From Pseudonocardia abyssalis (GTDB lineage Bacteria; Actinomycetota; Actinomycetes; Mycobacteriales; Pseudonocardiaceae), in NCBI RefSeq assembly GCF_019263705.2, contig NZ_JADQDK010000001.1, positions 1,984,001 to 2,048,000 of the forward strand: a stretch of 64,000 nucleotides of DNA, given 5' to 3'. Positions 1 through 8,979 of the stretch are shown one piece after another. Below the pieces are notes generated by a model. It ran no database searches. It worked only from the letters and a program-made list of their open reading frames with translations, and had not been told where the DNA came from. Position 1 is the stretch's first letter. The number at the start of each line of letters is the position of its first letter. The position numbers were made by a program, and so were the translations under genes.

Positions 1-55
1 GCTGTCGATCATGGACCGGGAGCCACCACGTTCCGTTCACCTGCGCTGGTGGTGT

Positions 56-1804
56 TCAGCCGATGCGGACGGGGTTCGGGATCAGGCCCGGGCGGGCGGG
101 GGCGTCCGGTGCGCCCTCGGCCAGGCGGACCGCCGGCCCACCCTCCGTCGCGGGAGCGCCGGCGGTCTCCTGATCGGCGGCCCCCTGGTCGGTCGACGCC
201 GGGTCGGTCGACGCCGGGTCGGTCGACGCCGGGTCGGTCGACGCCGGGTCGGTCGACGCCGGGTCGGTCGACGCGGGCAGGTCTGCGGCGGGGGCCGGGT
301 CCGCCGCTGCCGTCGGAGCGGTGGCCGGGGCGTCGGCGGCCGGCAGCGCGTACTGGCGCACCCAGTCGACCTGCATCGACGACTCCTGCACGTCCGCGGC
401 CCCGGTCGGGAACCAGTCCAGCTGCATGCACAGGTGCATCGGGCCGGAGGGGACGAGTGCGGGATCCTCGACGCGCCACCACTCGACGCCGTCGACGAAC
501 GTGGTGACCGCGGTCGGCGTCCACTCGACCGCCCAGGTGTGCCAGGCGGTGCCGTCGACCGCGACCTCCCCCATCGTCGGGGCCGCCTCGGCTCCCGGGT
601 GGACGAAGGCACTCGCGGTGCGGCGGGCGGGGTCGAGCATCTCCATGAAGTCGATCTCGCGGCCGGCCGCGGCGGGGTCGTCGGGCCAGAGCAGCAGGAC
701 CGGGTTGTACGACGGGTCACCCGCCGGGGTCCGCACCCGCGCCTCCCAGCGCCCGTACTCCTGACCCGCCGACCACGCCATGCCGCCGGTCGCGCCCGCG
801 GCGTCCCCGGTGATCGTCAGGACGCCGTCGTCGACGGTCAGCGCGTCCGCGGTGCGGGTGCCCTGCCCGTCGAACCCGGTGCCGGAGTAGACGCGCCACG
901 CCCCGGCCAGCGGACCGTCGAACTCGTCGGCCACCGCGGGCGCACCCCAGCCGAGCGCCTCGGCCGCGGTCGGCGCGGCGCAGGCCGCCTCCACGTCCGT
1001 CGGGGTGACGGAGGCGTCGCCGCCGTCGGCGGGCTCGTCCGGGGCGGCGCCCCCGGCGGGTTCCTCCGCGGCGTCACCGTCGGTGGGATCCTCCGACGAG
1101 GGGGCGTCGGCCGGCTCCTCGTCCGCGGGCTCACCAGTAGCGGGCTCACCAGCAGCGTCGTCACCAGCAGCGTCGTCACCAGCAGCGTCGTCACCAGCAG
1201 CGTCGTCACCAGCAGCGTCGTCACCAGCAGCGTCGTCACCGGACTGATCGTCGGGCCCGGTGGCGCCGTCCGCCTGATCATCGGACGTGTCCTGGTCGTC
1301 GTCCGGGACGTCATCCCCGGAGGAGTCGTCGGAGTCGTCGGCGGAGTCGTCGGACGGCCCCTCGCCGGACCCGTCGTCCCCCGACGCGTCGTCCCCCGAC
1401 GCGTCGTCCCCCGACGCGTCGTCCCCGGAACCGTCGTCCGCCGCATCGTCGTCGGACGCCGAGTCGTCGTCGGACGCCGAGTCGTCGTCGGACGCCGAGT
1501 CGTCGTCGGACGCCGAGTCGTCGGACGCACCGTCGGCGGGCTCGCCATCCGCCGGGTCGTCATCCGAGTCGTCCGACGGCTCCTCTCCCCCGTCCCCGTC
1601 GGCCGGGTCGCCGGCGGAACCGTCGTCGTCCTGCCCGGCGAGGGGGACGAGCCCGGGCGCCGCGCTCTCCTCACCTCCGCCGGGGCACTCCTGCGCCGCC
1701 GGAGCGGGTTGGGCGGCGTAGGCCGCCACGGAACCGGTCAGCAGCGCGAGGGCCACCAGACCCCCGACCGTCACCTGTCGCCTCATGCGTCTCACCATCC
1801 CCAT
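56..1804 (-). CDS. Secreted GH16-type glycoside hydrolase-like protein with repetitive acidic stalk
   Basis: 582 residues. The N-terminus (basic residues, then a hydrophobic run ending near AYA-AQ) reads as a signal peptide, so export is expected. Residues about 40-270 are low complexity (Asp, Ser, Ala, Gly, Glu, Pro). Residues about 285-500 form a beta-jelly-roll-like domain with the GH16 catalytic signature EIDFME (E-[ILV]-D-x-x-E), preceded by FDG and GRWEARV and followed by WHTWAVEW and VDGVEWW, all typical of GH16 beta-glucanases. The tail is a run of STDPA repeats. Only the catalytic module is conserved; the acidic stalk could hold it away from the cell wall. There is no C-terminal sorting signal. 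The substrate (a beta-1,3-glucan or similar) cannot be read from sequence. In-frame starts also exist 2 and 6 codons downstream. Confidence 0.85.
   Translation of the reverse strand: MGMVRRMRRQVTVGGLVALALLTGSVAAYAAQPAPAAQECPGGGEESAAPGLVPLAGQDDDGSAGDPADGDGGEEPSDDSDDDPADGEPADGASDDSASDDDSASDDDSASDDDSASDDDAADDGSGDDASGDDASGDDASGDDGSGEGPSDDSADDSDDSSGDDVPDDDQDTSDDQADGATGPDDQSGDDAAGDDAAGDDAAGDDAAGDDAAGDDAAGEPATGEPADEEPADAPSSEDPTDGDAAEEPAGGAAPDEPADGGDASVTPTDVEAACAAPTAAEALGWGAPAVADEFDGPLAGAWRVYSGTGFDGQGTRTADALTVDDGVLTITGDAAGATGGMAWSAGQEYGRWEARVRTPAGDPSYNPVLLLWPDDPAAAGREIDFMEMLDPARRTASAFVHPGAEAAPTMGEVAVDGTAWHTWAVEWTPTAVTTFVDGVEWWRVEDPALVPSGPMHLCMQLDWFPTGAADVQESSMQVDWVRQYALPAADAPATAPTAAADPAPAADLPASTDPASTDPASTDPASTDPASTDPASTDQGAADQETAGAPATEGGPAVRLAEGAPDAPARPGLIPNPVRIG
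187..276. repeat. 15-bp tandem repeat, six units, encoding STDPA
   Basis: Unit GGTCGGTCGACGCCG repeats at 187, 202, 217, 232, 247 and (diverged) 262. On the minus strand it encodes consecutive STDPA blocks in the C-terminal tail of the GH16 protein. The units are nearly identical at DNA level, so the array is young or kept homogeneous. Confidence 0.95.
1146..1235. repeat. 15-bp tandem repeat, six units, encoding GDDAA
   Basis: Unit TCACCAGCAGCGTCG is repeated six times without change, with a diverged unit just before it at 1131. It encodes Gly-Asp-Asp-Ala-Ala blocks in the stalk of the GH16 protein. Confidence 0.95.
1372..1425. repeat. 15-bp tandem repeat, three to four units, encoding GDDAS
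   Basis: Unit CGTCGTCCCCCGACG occurs at 1372, 1387 and 1402, followed by a diverged copy. It encodes Gly-Asp-Asp-Ala-Ser blocks in the same protein and has a different sequence from the other arrays. Confidence 0.9.
1461..1528. repeat. 18-bp tandem repeat encoding SDDDSA
   Basis: Unit GAGTCGTCGTCGGACGCC is repeated at 1461, 1479 and 1497, with a shortened fourth copy. It is read on the minus strand as Ser-Asp-Asp-Asp-Ser-Ala. It is the fourth independent minisatellite in this gene. Confidence 0.92.
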
Positions 1805-1870
1805 CCGTCACGTCCGACCCGGGGGACGTTAGGGGCTGTGCGTGAGGAGAACCGGCTGCGTCACCCCATC

Positions 1871-1893
1871 GGGCCGGGTGAAGCACCCGGTCC
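1871..1893 (-). terminator. Hairpin downstream of pdxS
   Basis: CCGGGTG (1874-1880), loop AAG, CACCCGG (1884-1890), with further G-U and G-C pairs outward. It lies 25 bases past the pdxS stop and before the GH16 gene start. It has no T-tract, as is common in high-GC actinobacteria. Confidence 0.6.
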
Positions 1894-1917
1894 GGGGCAC
1901 GCAGTGTGAGGAGCGGG

Positions 1918-2835
1918 TTACCAGCCGCGGCCGGCGTAGCGCTGGTCGGCGGGCAGCTGGTCGATGTTGATGCCGACCATCGCCTCACCCAGGCCGCGCG
2001 AGACCTTGGCGATCACGTCGGGGTCGTCGAAGAACGTGGTGGCCTTGACGATCGCCTCGGCGCGCTGGGCCGGGTCGCCGGACTTGAAGATGCCGGAGCC
2101 GACGAACACGCCCTCGGCGCCGAGCTGCATCATCATCGCGGCGTCGGCGGGGGTGGCGATGCCGCCCGCGGTGAACAGCACGACGGGGAGCTTGCCCGCG
2201 GCCGCGACCTCGCGGACCAGGTCGATCGGCGCGCGCAGCTCCTTGGCCGCGACCCACAGCTCGGCCTCGTCGAGCCCGGCGAGCTTGCGGATCTCGCCGC
2301 GGATGGAACGCATGTGCCGGGTGGCCTCGACGACGTTGCCGGTGCCGGCCTCACCCTTCGAGCGGATCATCGCCGCACCCTCGGAGATGCGCCGCAGCGC
2401 CTCGCCCAGGTTGGTGGCACCGCACACGAACGGCACCGTGTAGGCCCACTTGTCGATGTGGTGCGCCTCGTCGGCCGGGGTGAGGACCTCGGACTCGTCG
2501 ATGTAGTCGACGCCGAGGCTCTGCAGCACCTGCGCCTCGACGAAGTGCCCGATGCGGGCCTTGGCCATGACCGGGATCGAGACGGCGTCGACGATGCCCT
2601 GGATCATGTCGGGGTCGCTCATGCGCGCGACCCCGCCCTGCGCACGGATGTCGGCGGGGACCCGCTCCAGCGCCATGACGGCGACGGCGCCCGCGTCCTC
2701 CGCGATCTTCGCCTGCGAGGCGTCGACCACGTCCATGATCACGCCGCCCTTCAGCATCTCGGCCATCCCGCGCTTGACACGCGCGGTGCCCAGCTGGGGG
2801 GAGGCGGTGGCTGCGGACTGCTCGGGCGACGACAC
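1918..2835 (-). CDS. pdxS: Pyridoxal 5'-phosphate synthase, lyase subunit PdxS
   Basis: 305 residues from a GTG at 2835 that has GAGAGG about 6 bases upstream. PdxS forms PLP from ribose 5-phosphate, glyceraldehyde 3-phosphate and ammonia, the ammonia coming from the glutaminase PdxT, which is not in this window. Visible family motifs: [18 protein letters not shown] at the N-terminus, the catalytic lysine in [10 protein letters not shown], the second lysine in [10 protein letters not shown], and the phosphate-binding [10 protein letters not shown]. The length is normal for the family. The reading frame stays open upstream for another 210 codons, through a separate membrane-protein-like segment. 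I chose the internal GTG because it gives the usual PdxS N-terminus and has a Shine-Dalgarno match. Confidence 0.95.
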   Translation of the reverse strand: MSSPEQSAATASPQLGTARVKRGMAEMLKGGVIMDVVDASQAKIAEDAGAVAVMALERVPADIRAQGGVARMSDPDMIQGIVDAVSIPVMAKARIGHFVEAQVLQSLGVDYIDESEVLTPADEAHHIDKWAYTVPFVCGATNLGEALRRISEGAAMIRSKGEAGTGNVVEATRHMRSIRGEIRKLAGLDEAELWVAAKELRAPIDLVREVAAAGKLPVVLFTAGGIATPADAAMMMQLGAEGVFVGSGIFKSGDPAQRAEAIVKATTFFDDPDVIAKVSRGLGEAMVGINIDQLPADQRYAGRGW

Positions 2836-3465
2836 GGTGGTACCTCTCAGATCGCAAGAAGCGTGGTGCTCGGAAGGGCGGTCGATCGATCGTACGTCAG
2901 GGTTCCGGGCGGCGCGTGCGGCCGCGGCGGGGATCACGGCGATCTCGAAGTACGCCGGCAGCGGGGCCGTGCCGGCGAGGCGCAACCAGCGGACGAGACG
3001 GCGTGAGCGCAGGTCGAGGGTATCGCGGACGGCGTCGTGGTAGACGCTTCGGCCGAGCACGACGAAGCGCTCGGCCTCGGTGAGGTCCGACACCACCGAC
3101 GACGGGAGGACGCTCCGGTCGACGGCGGCGAGGTGGCGGCCCAGGTCGTTCTCGACGGACTCACGCGGCCCGTCCAGCCCCCCGGTGGCCAGCGCCGCCG
3201 CCGCAGCCGTACCCAGCCCGGAGGCCGAGCCGCTCTCGCGTGCCGTCCCGGGTTCCGCGCGGCGCGTGGACGGGTCGGGGGCCCCGGTCCCCCGCCCCAG
3301 CCCTCGGGCGATCTCCGCCCGCCGCCGCAGCGCCGCGTCCAGTCCGGAGCGGGCGGCGTCGACCCGGATGTGCAGGCGGTGCAGCCGGCGCACGCGACCC
3401 GCCACCACCCCGGCCGCCGCCGCGACGAGCACGGCGAGGACCAGCAGGGCCGTCAGCGTCGCCAC
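2836..3465 (-). CDS. Membrane-anchored protein resembling the N-terminal part of Rv2609c; no stop before pdxS
   Basis: The GTG at 3465 opens a frame with one N-terminal transmembrane helix (residues about 4-22) and an Arg-rich segment. A helical stretch follows with [36 protein letters not shown] and PLPAYFEIA. The pattern (NDAVRDT...LR...PxYFEIA) is LemA-like and, as I recall it, matches the first half of the mycobacterial Rv2609c protein, which sits at the same place beside pimA. In that family a NUDIX domain usually follows; here it is absent and the frame runs straight into pdxS with no stop codon. It may be translated as a 515-residue fusion, or may terminate abnormally. Function unknown. 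Confidence 0.55.
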
Positions 3466-3517
3466 CAGACCCCGACCCTCGCACCGCGGGATCCCGACCC
3501 GCGGACGGCGGGAGCCG

Positions 3518-4639
3518 TCATCCCGCCCGCCGCCGGGGGGCTCCGGCGAGGGCGGCCCGGTAGACGCGCACGACGTCGGCGGCCACGACCGGCCAGTCGT
3601 AGACCGCCACCCGCTCGCGCCCCGCCGCGGTCATCGCCGCCCGGCGGGGGGCGTCGTCGAGCAGCGCCGCCAGTGAACGGGCGAGTGTCGCGGCGTCGCC
3701 GGCCGGGAACAGCTCGCCCGCGGGGCCGAGGACCGCCCGGAACGCGTCGAGGTCGGCCGCGAGGACCGGCGCACCGGCGGCCATCGCCTCGGTGAGCACC
3801 ATCCCGAAGCTCTCCCCGTGCCGGTGCGGCGCGCACAGCACGCGCACCGAGCGCAGGGCCGCGGCCTTCGTTGAGTCGTCGACGGGGCCGAGGACGTCGA
3901 GCCGATCGACCCACGGGCCCGCGGCGCGGCGCAGCGCGTCGGCGTCACCGCGCCCGACGACCAGCAGCCGCAGGTCCGGCCGGTCGGGCGCGAGCACGCG
4001 CAGCGCGTCGAGCAGCAGGGCCATGCCCTTGCGCGGCTCGTCGAACCGCCCGACGAACCCGACGGTCTCCCCCGCCACCGGCAGCACCGGGCCGTGCGCG
4101 AACCGGGCGACGTCGACGCCGTTCGGGATCTCCACCGCGTCGCCGCCGAGGTGGCGCACCTGCACCGCGCGCGCCGTCGGCGACACCGCGATCCGCGCCG
4201 TCACCTTCTCCATCAACGGACGCAGCACCCCGCCGAGCGCGCTCAGCGCCCGCGAGCGGTCGGTCGCGGTGTGGAACGTGGCGACGATCGGGCCACCGTG
4301 GGGGGACGGCTCGGCGGCCAGGAGCGTCAGCACCGACAGGCTGACGGTCGTGGGCTCGTGCAGGTGCAGGACGTCGAACTCGTGCGCGTCGAGCCAGCGC
4401 CGCACCCGCGTGAACGACACCGGCCCGAACCGCACCCGCGCCACGGATCCGTTGTAGGGCACCGAGAGCGCCCGCCCGGCACGGGTCACGAACGCGGGCA
4501 GCGGGGTGTCCGGCCCGGCGGGGGCCAGGACGTCGACGGAGTGCCCGGCGGCGACGAGGGCGTGCGCGAGGTCGAGGACGTGGGACTGGACGCCGCCCGC
4601 GACGTCGAGCGAGTACGGGCAGACCATCCCGACCCTCAC
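3518..4639 (-). CDS. pimA: Phosphatidyl-myo-inositol mannosyltransferase PimA (GT4)
   Basis: 373 residues, GTG start at 4639 overlapping the acyltransferase stop (GTGA). PimA transfers mannose from GDP-mannose to phosphatidylinositol, the first step of PIM/lipoglycan synthesis on the inner face of the membrane. GT-B features: [16 protein letters not shown] at the N-terminus (acceptor/GDP loop), [32 protein letters not shown], and the GT4 glutamate motif [16 protein letters not shown] near residue 275. It follows pgsA and the acyltransferase in one translationally coupled unit, as in mycobacteria. Confidence 0.93.
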   Translation of the reverse strand: MRVGMVCPYSLDVAGGVQSHVLDLAHALVAAGHSVDVLAPAGPDTPLPAFVTRAGRALSVPYNGSVARVRFGPVSFTRVRRWLDAHEFDVLHLHEPTTVSLSVLTLLAAEPSPHGGPIVATFHTATDRSRALSALGGVLRPLMEKVTARIAVSPTARAVQVRHLGGDAVEIPNGVDVARFAHGPVLPVAGETVGFVGRFDEPRKGMALLLDALRVLAPDRPDLRLLVVGRGDADALRRAAGPWVDRLDVLGPVDDSTKAAALRSVRVLCAPHRHGESFGMVLTEAMAAGAPVLAADLDAFRAVLGPAGELFPAGDAATLARSLAALLDDAPRRAAMTAAGRERVAVYDWPVVAADVVRVYRAALAGAPRRRAG

Positions 4640-5508
4640 GGCCGGTCGACCGTCCAGATCGGCTGCAGCATGTGCCAGTCCTGCGGCACCCGCGCCAGCA
4701 GCGCCCCGAGCGCGTCGGCGACGCCCTGGGTGGCCTTCGCGGCGGCCGCGCGGTCGGGCACCGGGACCGGTGCGGCGATGTCGAGTGCCCACCCGTCGGG
4801 GGTGAACGACGGCACCGCCGGCAGCAGCAGCGCACCGGTGGACGCGGCGAGGCGCGCGGCGCCGCCGGGGATGCGCGCGGGCTCGCCGCAGAGGTCGACG
4901 TCGACGCCGGAGCGGCTCAGGTCCAGGTCGGAGACCAGGCAGACGACCCCGCCGCCGCGCAGTCGCGCGGTCAGCGCCCGGTAGGCCCGCGACCCGTCCT
5001 CGGCCGCGACCACCTCGAACCCCAGCGACTCCCGGTACGCGACGAACCGCCGGTAGAGCGCCTCCGGTTCCAGCTTCGCCGCGACCGTGGTGAACGACGG
5101 GTCCCGGCCGAGTGCGCGCAGCGTCTCCACGAGCCAGACCCCGGCGACGTCCCAGTTGCCGCTGTGGGTGAGTGCGAAGACCACCCCGCGGCCCTGGTCC
5201 TGGGCCTCGAGGAACGGCTGCGCGCCGCGGACGTGCCGATCCATGCGCCGGTGGACGTCGGCGAGGTCCATCGACGGCAGCCGGAACACCTCGCACCAGT
5301 AGCGGGCGTAGCTGCGCAGACCGTCGCGGACCAGGGCGTCGAGATCGGCTCCGGGAGCGAGGCGGGCCAGGTTGGCCCGCAGCTGGGGGGAACTCGCCCG
5401 GTCGGCACCGAACCGGAACAGCGCCTGCGCGACGGGCTCCGGCAGCATCCGCACCCCGCGCCAGCCCGCGGCGTACCCGGCGTCGACGAGGGTGGCCCGC
5501 GCGATCAC
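4636..5508 (-). CDS. patA: Phosphatidylinositol mannoside acyltransferase (PatA-type)
   Basis: 290 residues, GTG at 5508 in a GTGA overlap with pgsA. It belongs to the LpxL/HtrB-type lysophospholipid acyltransferase family; in mycobacteria the equivalent enzyme (Rv2611c) palmitoylates the mannose of PIM. The catalytic H-x4-D appears as THSGNWD near residue 115, followed by DPSFTTVAAKLEP and the SDLDLSRSG region. The C-terminal W-H-M-LQPIW is also typical. Its position between pgsA and pimA supports the PIM role over a generic acyltransferase. Confidence 0.88.
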   Translation of the reverse strand: MIARATLVDAGYAAGWRGVRMLPEPVAQALFRFGADRASSPQLRANLARLAPGADLDALVRDGLRSYARYWCEVFRLPSMDLADVHRRMDRHVRGAQPFLEAQDQGRGVVFALTHSGNWDVAGVWLVETLRALGRDPSFTTVAAKLEPEALYRRFVAYRESLGFEVVAAEDGSRAYRALTARLRGGGVVCLVSDLDLSRSGVDVDLCGEPARIPGGAARLAASTGALLLPAVPSFTPDGWALDIAAPVPVPDRAAAAKATQGVADALGALLARVPQDWHMLQPIWTVDRP

Positions 5509-6125
5509 GCCTGCCCGGCCGGTGTGCCCTGCGCGCTGCGGTGGACCGCGACGAGCCGCTGCCCGAACGTCCACACCGACGCCGCGGCGAGCAGCCACAG
5601 CGCCACGGCCAGTGCGTACGGGACGCCCAGGCCCTCCAGGCCTGTGCCGACGAGCGCGAGGATCAGCCGCTCGGCGCGCTCGACGAGGCCGCCGTCGGCG
5701 GAAAGACCGGCCCCCTCCGCGCGCGCCTTGACGTAGGACACGAGCGAGCCCGCGACCAGGCAGACCAGCGCCGCGAGACCGACCAGCCGCTGTTCCCCCA
5801 CCCCCAGCGCCCACCAGGCGAGCGCGGCGAACAGGGCGCCGTCGGCGAGGCGGTCGCAGGTGGAGTCGAGCACCGCGCCGAACGGGGTGCTGTGGCCGCG
5901 GGCGCGGGCCATCGCACCGTCGATCATGTCGAACATCACGAAGAACCAGATGACGAGGGTGCCCACGAAGAGCTCGCCGCGCGGCAGGAACCAGACCGCC
6001 GCCGCGACCGTGCCGATCGTCCCGATGACGGTGACGGCGTTCGGCGTGACCCCGCGCGCGACCAGCCAGCGCCCGAAGGGCTCGACGACGCGGTTGACGT
6101 GCACACGGGCGAAGACGTTGAGCAT
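5505..6125 (-). CDS. pgsA: Phosphatidylinositol phosphate synthase (CDP-alcohol phosphatidyltransferase)
   Basis: 206 residues, ATG with AGGAG upstream. The CDP-alcohol phosphotransferase signature D-x2-DG-x2-AR-x8-G-x3-D-x3-D is intact, running from DMIDGAMAR through GAVLDSTCD at residues about 66-90. Five to six transmembrane helices are evident. In this clade the enzyme joins CDP-diacylglycerol and inositol phosphate to make PIP, the precursor of the PimA substrate. It lies 27 bases after the HIT gene and is coupled to the acyltransferase. Named after the mycobacterial pgsA1; a phosphatidylglycerophosphate synthase role is less likely in this context. Confidence 0.92.
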   Translation of the reverse strand: MLNVFARVHVNRVVEPFGRWLVARGVTPNAVTVIGTIGTVAAAVWFLPRGELFVGTLVIWFFVMFDMIDGAMARARGHSTPFGAVLDSTCDRLADGALFAALAWWALGVGEQRLVGLAALVCLVAGSLVSYVKARAEGAGLSADGGLVERAERLILALVGTGLEGLGVPYALAVALWLLAAASVWTFGQRLVAVHRSAQGTPAGQA

Positions 6126-6152
6126 CGCGCTCCTGCGGATGGGGTCTCCAGC

Positions 6153-6695
6153 CTATCCGTGCTGCTCCCAGGCCGACGCCAACAGGTCGCGGGTCTCACT
6201 CAACAGCTGCGGGATGACCTTGGTCTGCCCGACGACGGCGATGAAGTTGGCGTCGCCTCCCCAGCGCGGGACGACGTGCTGGTGCAGGTGGTCGGCCAGC
6301 GAACCGCCCGCGACGGTGCCCAGGTTCAGCCCGACGTTGAACGCGTGCGGCGCCGCCACCCGCTTCAACGTCCGGACCGCCTCCTGGGTGAACGCCATCA
6401 GCTCTCCCGCCTCGTCGTCGGTGAGGTCCTCCAGCTCCGCGACGTGCCGGTAGGGCAGCAGCATGAGGTGTCCGGGGTTGTAGGGGTGCAGGTTGAGCAC
6501 CGCGTAGACGGCGTCGCCGCGCGCGACCACGAGCCCCTCGGCGTCGGGCAGGGACGGGATCCGGCAGAACGGACAGCCCGTGGTGCCGGCGTCCTTGATG
6601 TAGGCCATGCGGTGGGGGGTCCACAGCCTGCGGAAACCGTCGGGCGTGCCGACGCCGTCGCGGGGCTCCAGCTGCGGATCCGCGGCGTCGCTCAT
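6153..6695 (-). CDS. HIT-domain protein, AP4A phosphorylase-like
   Basis: 180 residues. The ATG at 6695 gives a short acidic leader before WTPHRMAYI. Zinc and nucleotide residues are visible in CPFCRIP, the N-terminal HIT strand in VLNLHPYNPGHLM, and the HIT triad in HLHQHVVPRW near residue 130. The mycobacterial orthologue at this locus (Rv2613c) phosphorolyses diadenosine tetraphosphate. thrS lies directly upstream, which makes sense because aminoacyl-tRNA synthetases generate Ap4A. The gene starts the run that continues into pgsA. Confidence 0.9.
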   Translation of the reverse strand: MSDAADPQLEPRDGVGTPDGFRRLWTPHRMAYIKDAGTTGCPFCRIPSLPDAEGLVVARGDAVYAVLNLHPYNPGHLMLLPYRHVAELEDLTDDEAGELMAFTQEAVRTLKRVAAPHAFNVGLNLGTVAGGSLADHLHQHVVPRWGGDANFIAVVGQTKVIPQLLSETRDLLASAWEQHG

Positions 6696-6710
6696 GAGCG
6701 CCGATCCTAG

Positions 6711-6728
6711 GCCCGCGGGTCCGCGGGC
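6711..6728 (-). terminator. Perfect GC hairpin between thrS and the HIT/PIM operon
   Basis: GCCCGCGG-GT-CCGCGGGC is a perfect 8-base inverted repeat placed 16 bases upstream of the HIT start codon and about 90 bases after thrS. It could terminate thrS transcripts or limit read-through into the PIM operon. There is no T-run. Confidence 0.5.
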
Positions 6729-6817
6729 GTGCCCGTCCCCCGGCGAGGGCCGCACGTGATCGCCGTCAGTCGCGCGTCACGGTCCTCCGGACAGCCCTCA
6801 CGCGCGGATGATCACGA

Positions 6818-8878
6818 TCATGCGGGGGTGAGGGCGTCGGCGGTGGGGTTCGCGTTGTTCCGGCTCGCCACCCACGCCGCGATCCGGTCGACCGCATCGG
6901 ACACCGGCACGCCGTTGACCTGGGTCCCGTCGCGGAACCGGAAGCTGACGGCCCCGGCCTCGACGTCGCGCGCCCCCGCCAGCAGCATGAAGGGCACCTT
7001 GGCGAGCGTGTGGGTGCGGATCTTCTTCTGCATCCGGTCGTCGCCGGCGTCGACCTCGACCCGGATCCCCCGCGCCCGCAGCGCCGCGGCGATCTCGCGG
7101 ACGGCGGGCACCTGCTCGTCGGTGACCGGGATCGCGACGACCTGCACCGGCGCCAGCCATGCCGGGAACGCGCCCGCGTAGTGCTCCAGCAGCACGCCGA
7201 AGAACCGCTCGATCGACCCGAACAGCGCGCGGTGGACCATGTAGGGCTGCCGGCGCGAGCCGTCGGCGGCGGTGTACTCCAGGTCGAAGCGGTCGGGCAG
7301 CTGGAAGTCGACCTGGATCGTGGACAGCTGCCAGGTGCGCCCGATCGCGTCCTTCGCCTGCACCGAGATCTTCGGCGCGTAGAACGCGGCGCCGCCGGGG
7401 TCGAGGACGAGTTCCAGCCCGGAGTCCTCCGCCGCCACCCGCAGGGCCTCGGTGGCCTCCTCCCACTGCTCGTCGGTGCCCACCGACTTCTCCGGGTTGC
7501 GGGTGGACAGCTCCAGGTAGAAGTCGTCGAGGCCGTAGTCGCGCAGCAGGTCCAGCACGAACCGCAACAGTGACTTGATCTCGTCCTGCAGCTGGTCGGG
7601 TGTGCAGTAGATGTGCGCGTCGTCCTGGGTGAAACCGCGGGCACGGGTCAGGCCGTGCACCACACCGGACTTCTCGTAGCGGTACACGGTGCCGAACTCG
7701 AACAGCCGCAGCGGCAGCTCCCGGTAGCTCCGCCCGCGGGACCGGAAGATCAGGTTGTGCATCGGGCAGTTCATCGGCTTGAGGTAGTAGTCCTGGCCGG
7801 GCTTGCGCACGGTGCCGTCGGCGTTGTGCTCGGCGTCGAGGTGCATCGCCGGGTACATGCCCTCGGCGTACCAGTCCAGGTGCCCGGAGGTCTCGAACAG
7901 CTGACCCTTGGTGATGTGCGGGCTGGTGACGAACTCGTAGCCCGACTCCTCGTGCCGCTGCCGCGAGTACGCCTCCATCTCGCGGCGGATGATCCCGCCC
8001 TTCGGGTGGAAGACCGGCAGGCCCGAGCCGATCTCGTCGGGGAAGGAGAACAGGTCCAGCTCGGAGCCCAGCCGGCGGTGGTCGCGCTTCTCGGCCTCCA
8101 GCAGGCGGTCCAGGTGCAGGTCCATCGCCTCGGTGGACTCCCACGCGGTGCCGTAGATGCGCTGCAGCATCGGGTTCTTCTCGCTGCCCCGCCAGTACGC
8201 CGCGGCGCTGCGCATCAGCTTGAACGCCGGGATGAACTTCGTGGTCGGCACGTGCGGGCCGCGGCACAGGTCCGACCACACCACCTCGCCGGTGTGGGCG
8301 TGCACGTTGTCGTAGGCGGTGAGCTCCGCCCCGCCGACCTCCATGACCTCGCTGGTGTCGACGCCCTTGAGCTCGATCAGCTCCAGCTTGTACGGCTCGT
8401 CGGCGAGCTCCTTGCGGGCGTCGTCGAGGGAGTCGTAGCGGCGACGCGCGAACTTCTGCCCGGCCTTGATGATCTTCTTCATCGCGGACTCGAGCTTGGT
8501 CAGGTCCTCCGGGGTGAACGGCACCTCGACGTCGAAGTCGTAGTAGAAGCCGTCGACGACGGGCGGGCCGATCCCGAGCTTCGCCTCCGGGCGCAGCTGC
8601 TGCACGGCCTGGGCGAGCACGTGCGCGGCGGAGTGCCGGATCACGGCGCGGCCGTCCGGGGTGTCGGCACCGACGGACTCGACCTCGACGTCGACGTCGG
8701 GGATCCAGGCGAGGTCGCGGAGCTGCCCGGCGCCGTCTCCGTCGGGCAGGGTGCGGACGACGACGACCGCGCTCGGCCCGTTCGTCGGCAGGCCCGCCTC
8801 GCGGACGGCGGCGCCCGCGGTCGTCCCCGCCGGCACCCGGACGGGAGCGGGGGCGGGGCTGGGTGCGGGCGCGGACAC
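6818..8878 (-). CDS. thrS: Threonyl-tRNA synthetase
   Basis: 686 residues from a GTG. Domain order: a poorly conserved N-terminal TGS-like region (about 1-75), the editing domain with [11 protein letters not shown] near residue 80 and the CRGPHVP motif, then the class II catalytic core. Zinc ligands appear in MNCPMHN and the later [13 protein letters not shown]. Motif 2 ([13 protein letters not shown]) and motif 3 are present, and the C-terminal anticodon-binding domain covers about 580-680. Full length, no lesion. I see no T-box-like leader in the 100 bases upstream. Confidence 0.97.
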   Translation of the reverse strand: MSAPAPSPAPAPVRVPAGTTAGAAVREAGLPTNGPSAVVVVRTLPDGDGAGQLRDLAWIPDVDVEVESVGADTPDGRAVIRHSAAHVLAQAVQQLRPEAKLGIGPPVVDGFYYDFDVEVPFTPEDLTKLESAMKKIIKAGQKFARRRYDSLDDARKELADEPYKLELIELKGVDTSEVMEVGGAELTAYDNVHAHTGEVVWSDLCRGPHVPTTKFIPAFKLMRSAAAYWRGSEKNPMLQRIYGTAWESTEAMDLHLDRLLEAEKRDHRRLGSELDLFSFPDEIGSGLPVFHPKGGIIRREMEAYSRQRHEESGYEFVTSPHITKGQLFETSGHLDWYAEGMYPAMHLDAEHNADGTVRKPGQDYYLKPMNCPMHNLIFRSRGRSYRELPLRLFEFGTVYRYEKSGVVHGLTRARGFTQDDAHIYCTPDQLQDEIKSLLRFVLDLLRDYGLDDFYLELSTRNPEKSVGTDEQWEEATEALRVAAEDSGLELVLDPGGAAFYAPKISVQAKDAIGRTWQLSTIQVDFQLPDRFDLEYTAADGSRRQPYMVHRALFGSIERFFGVLLEHYAGAFPAWLAPVQVVAIPVTDEQVPAVREIAAALRARGIRVEVDAGDDRMQKKIRTHTLAKVPFMLLAGARDVEAGAVSFRFRDGTQVNGVPVSDAVDRIAAWVASRNNANPTADALTPA

Positions 8879-8979
8879 GGAGGGCCTCCAGGGGGTTCGG
8901 GCAAGGGGGGTGGTGCGGACGTCCCCTCGATGCTAGAGGTCCGGCGCCACACCCTTTCGGCGCGGCTTCCGAACGTCGC

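Noticed and set aside
3518..5296. A 592-residue minus-strand frame joining acyltransferase shadow sequence to PimA
   Set aside because: The upstream portion is Arg/Gly-rich noise from the acyltransferase in another frame; the GTGA coupling marks the real PimA start at 4639.
6807..6825. ATGATC/GATCAT inverted pair at the end of thrS as a terminator
   Set aside because: Short arms and a two-base loop inside a region that overlaps the stop; not distinctive.
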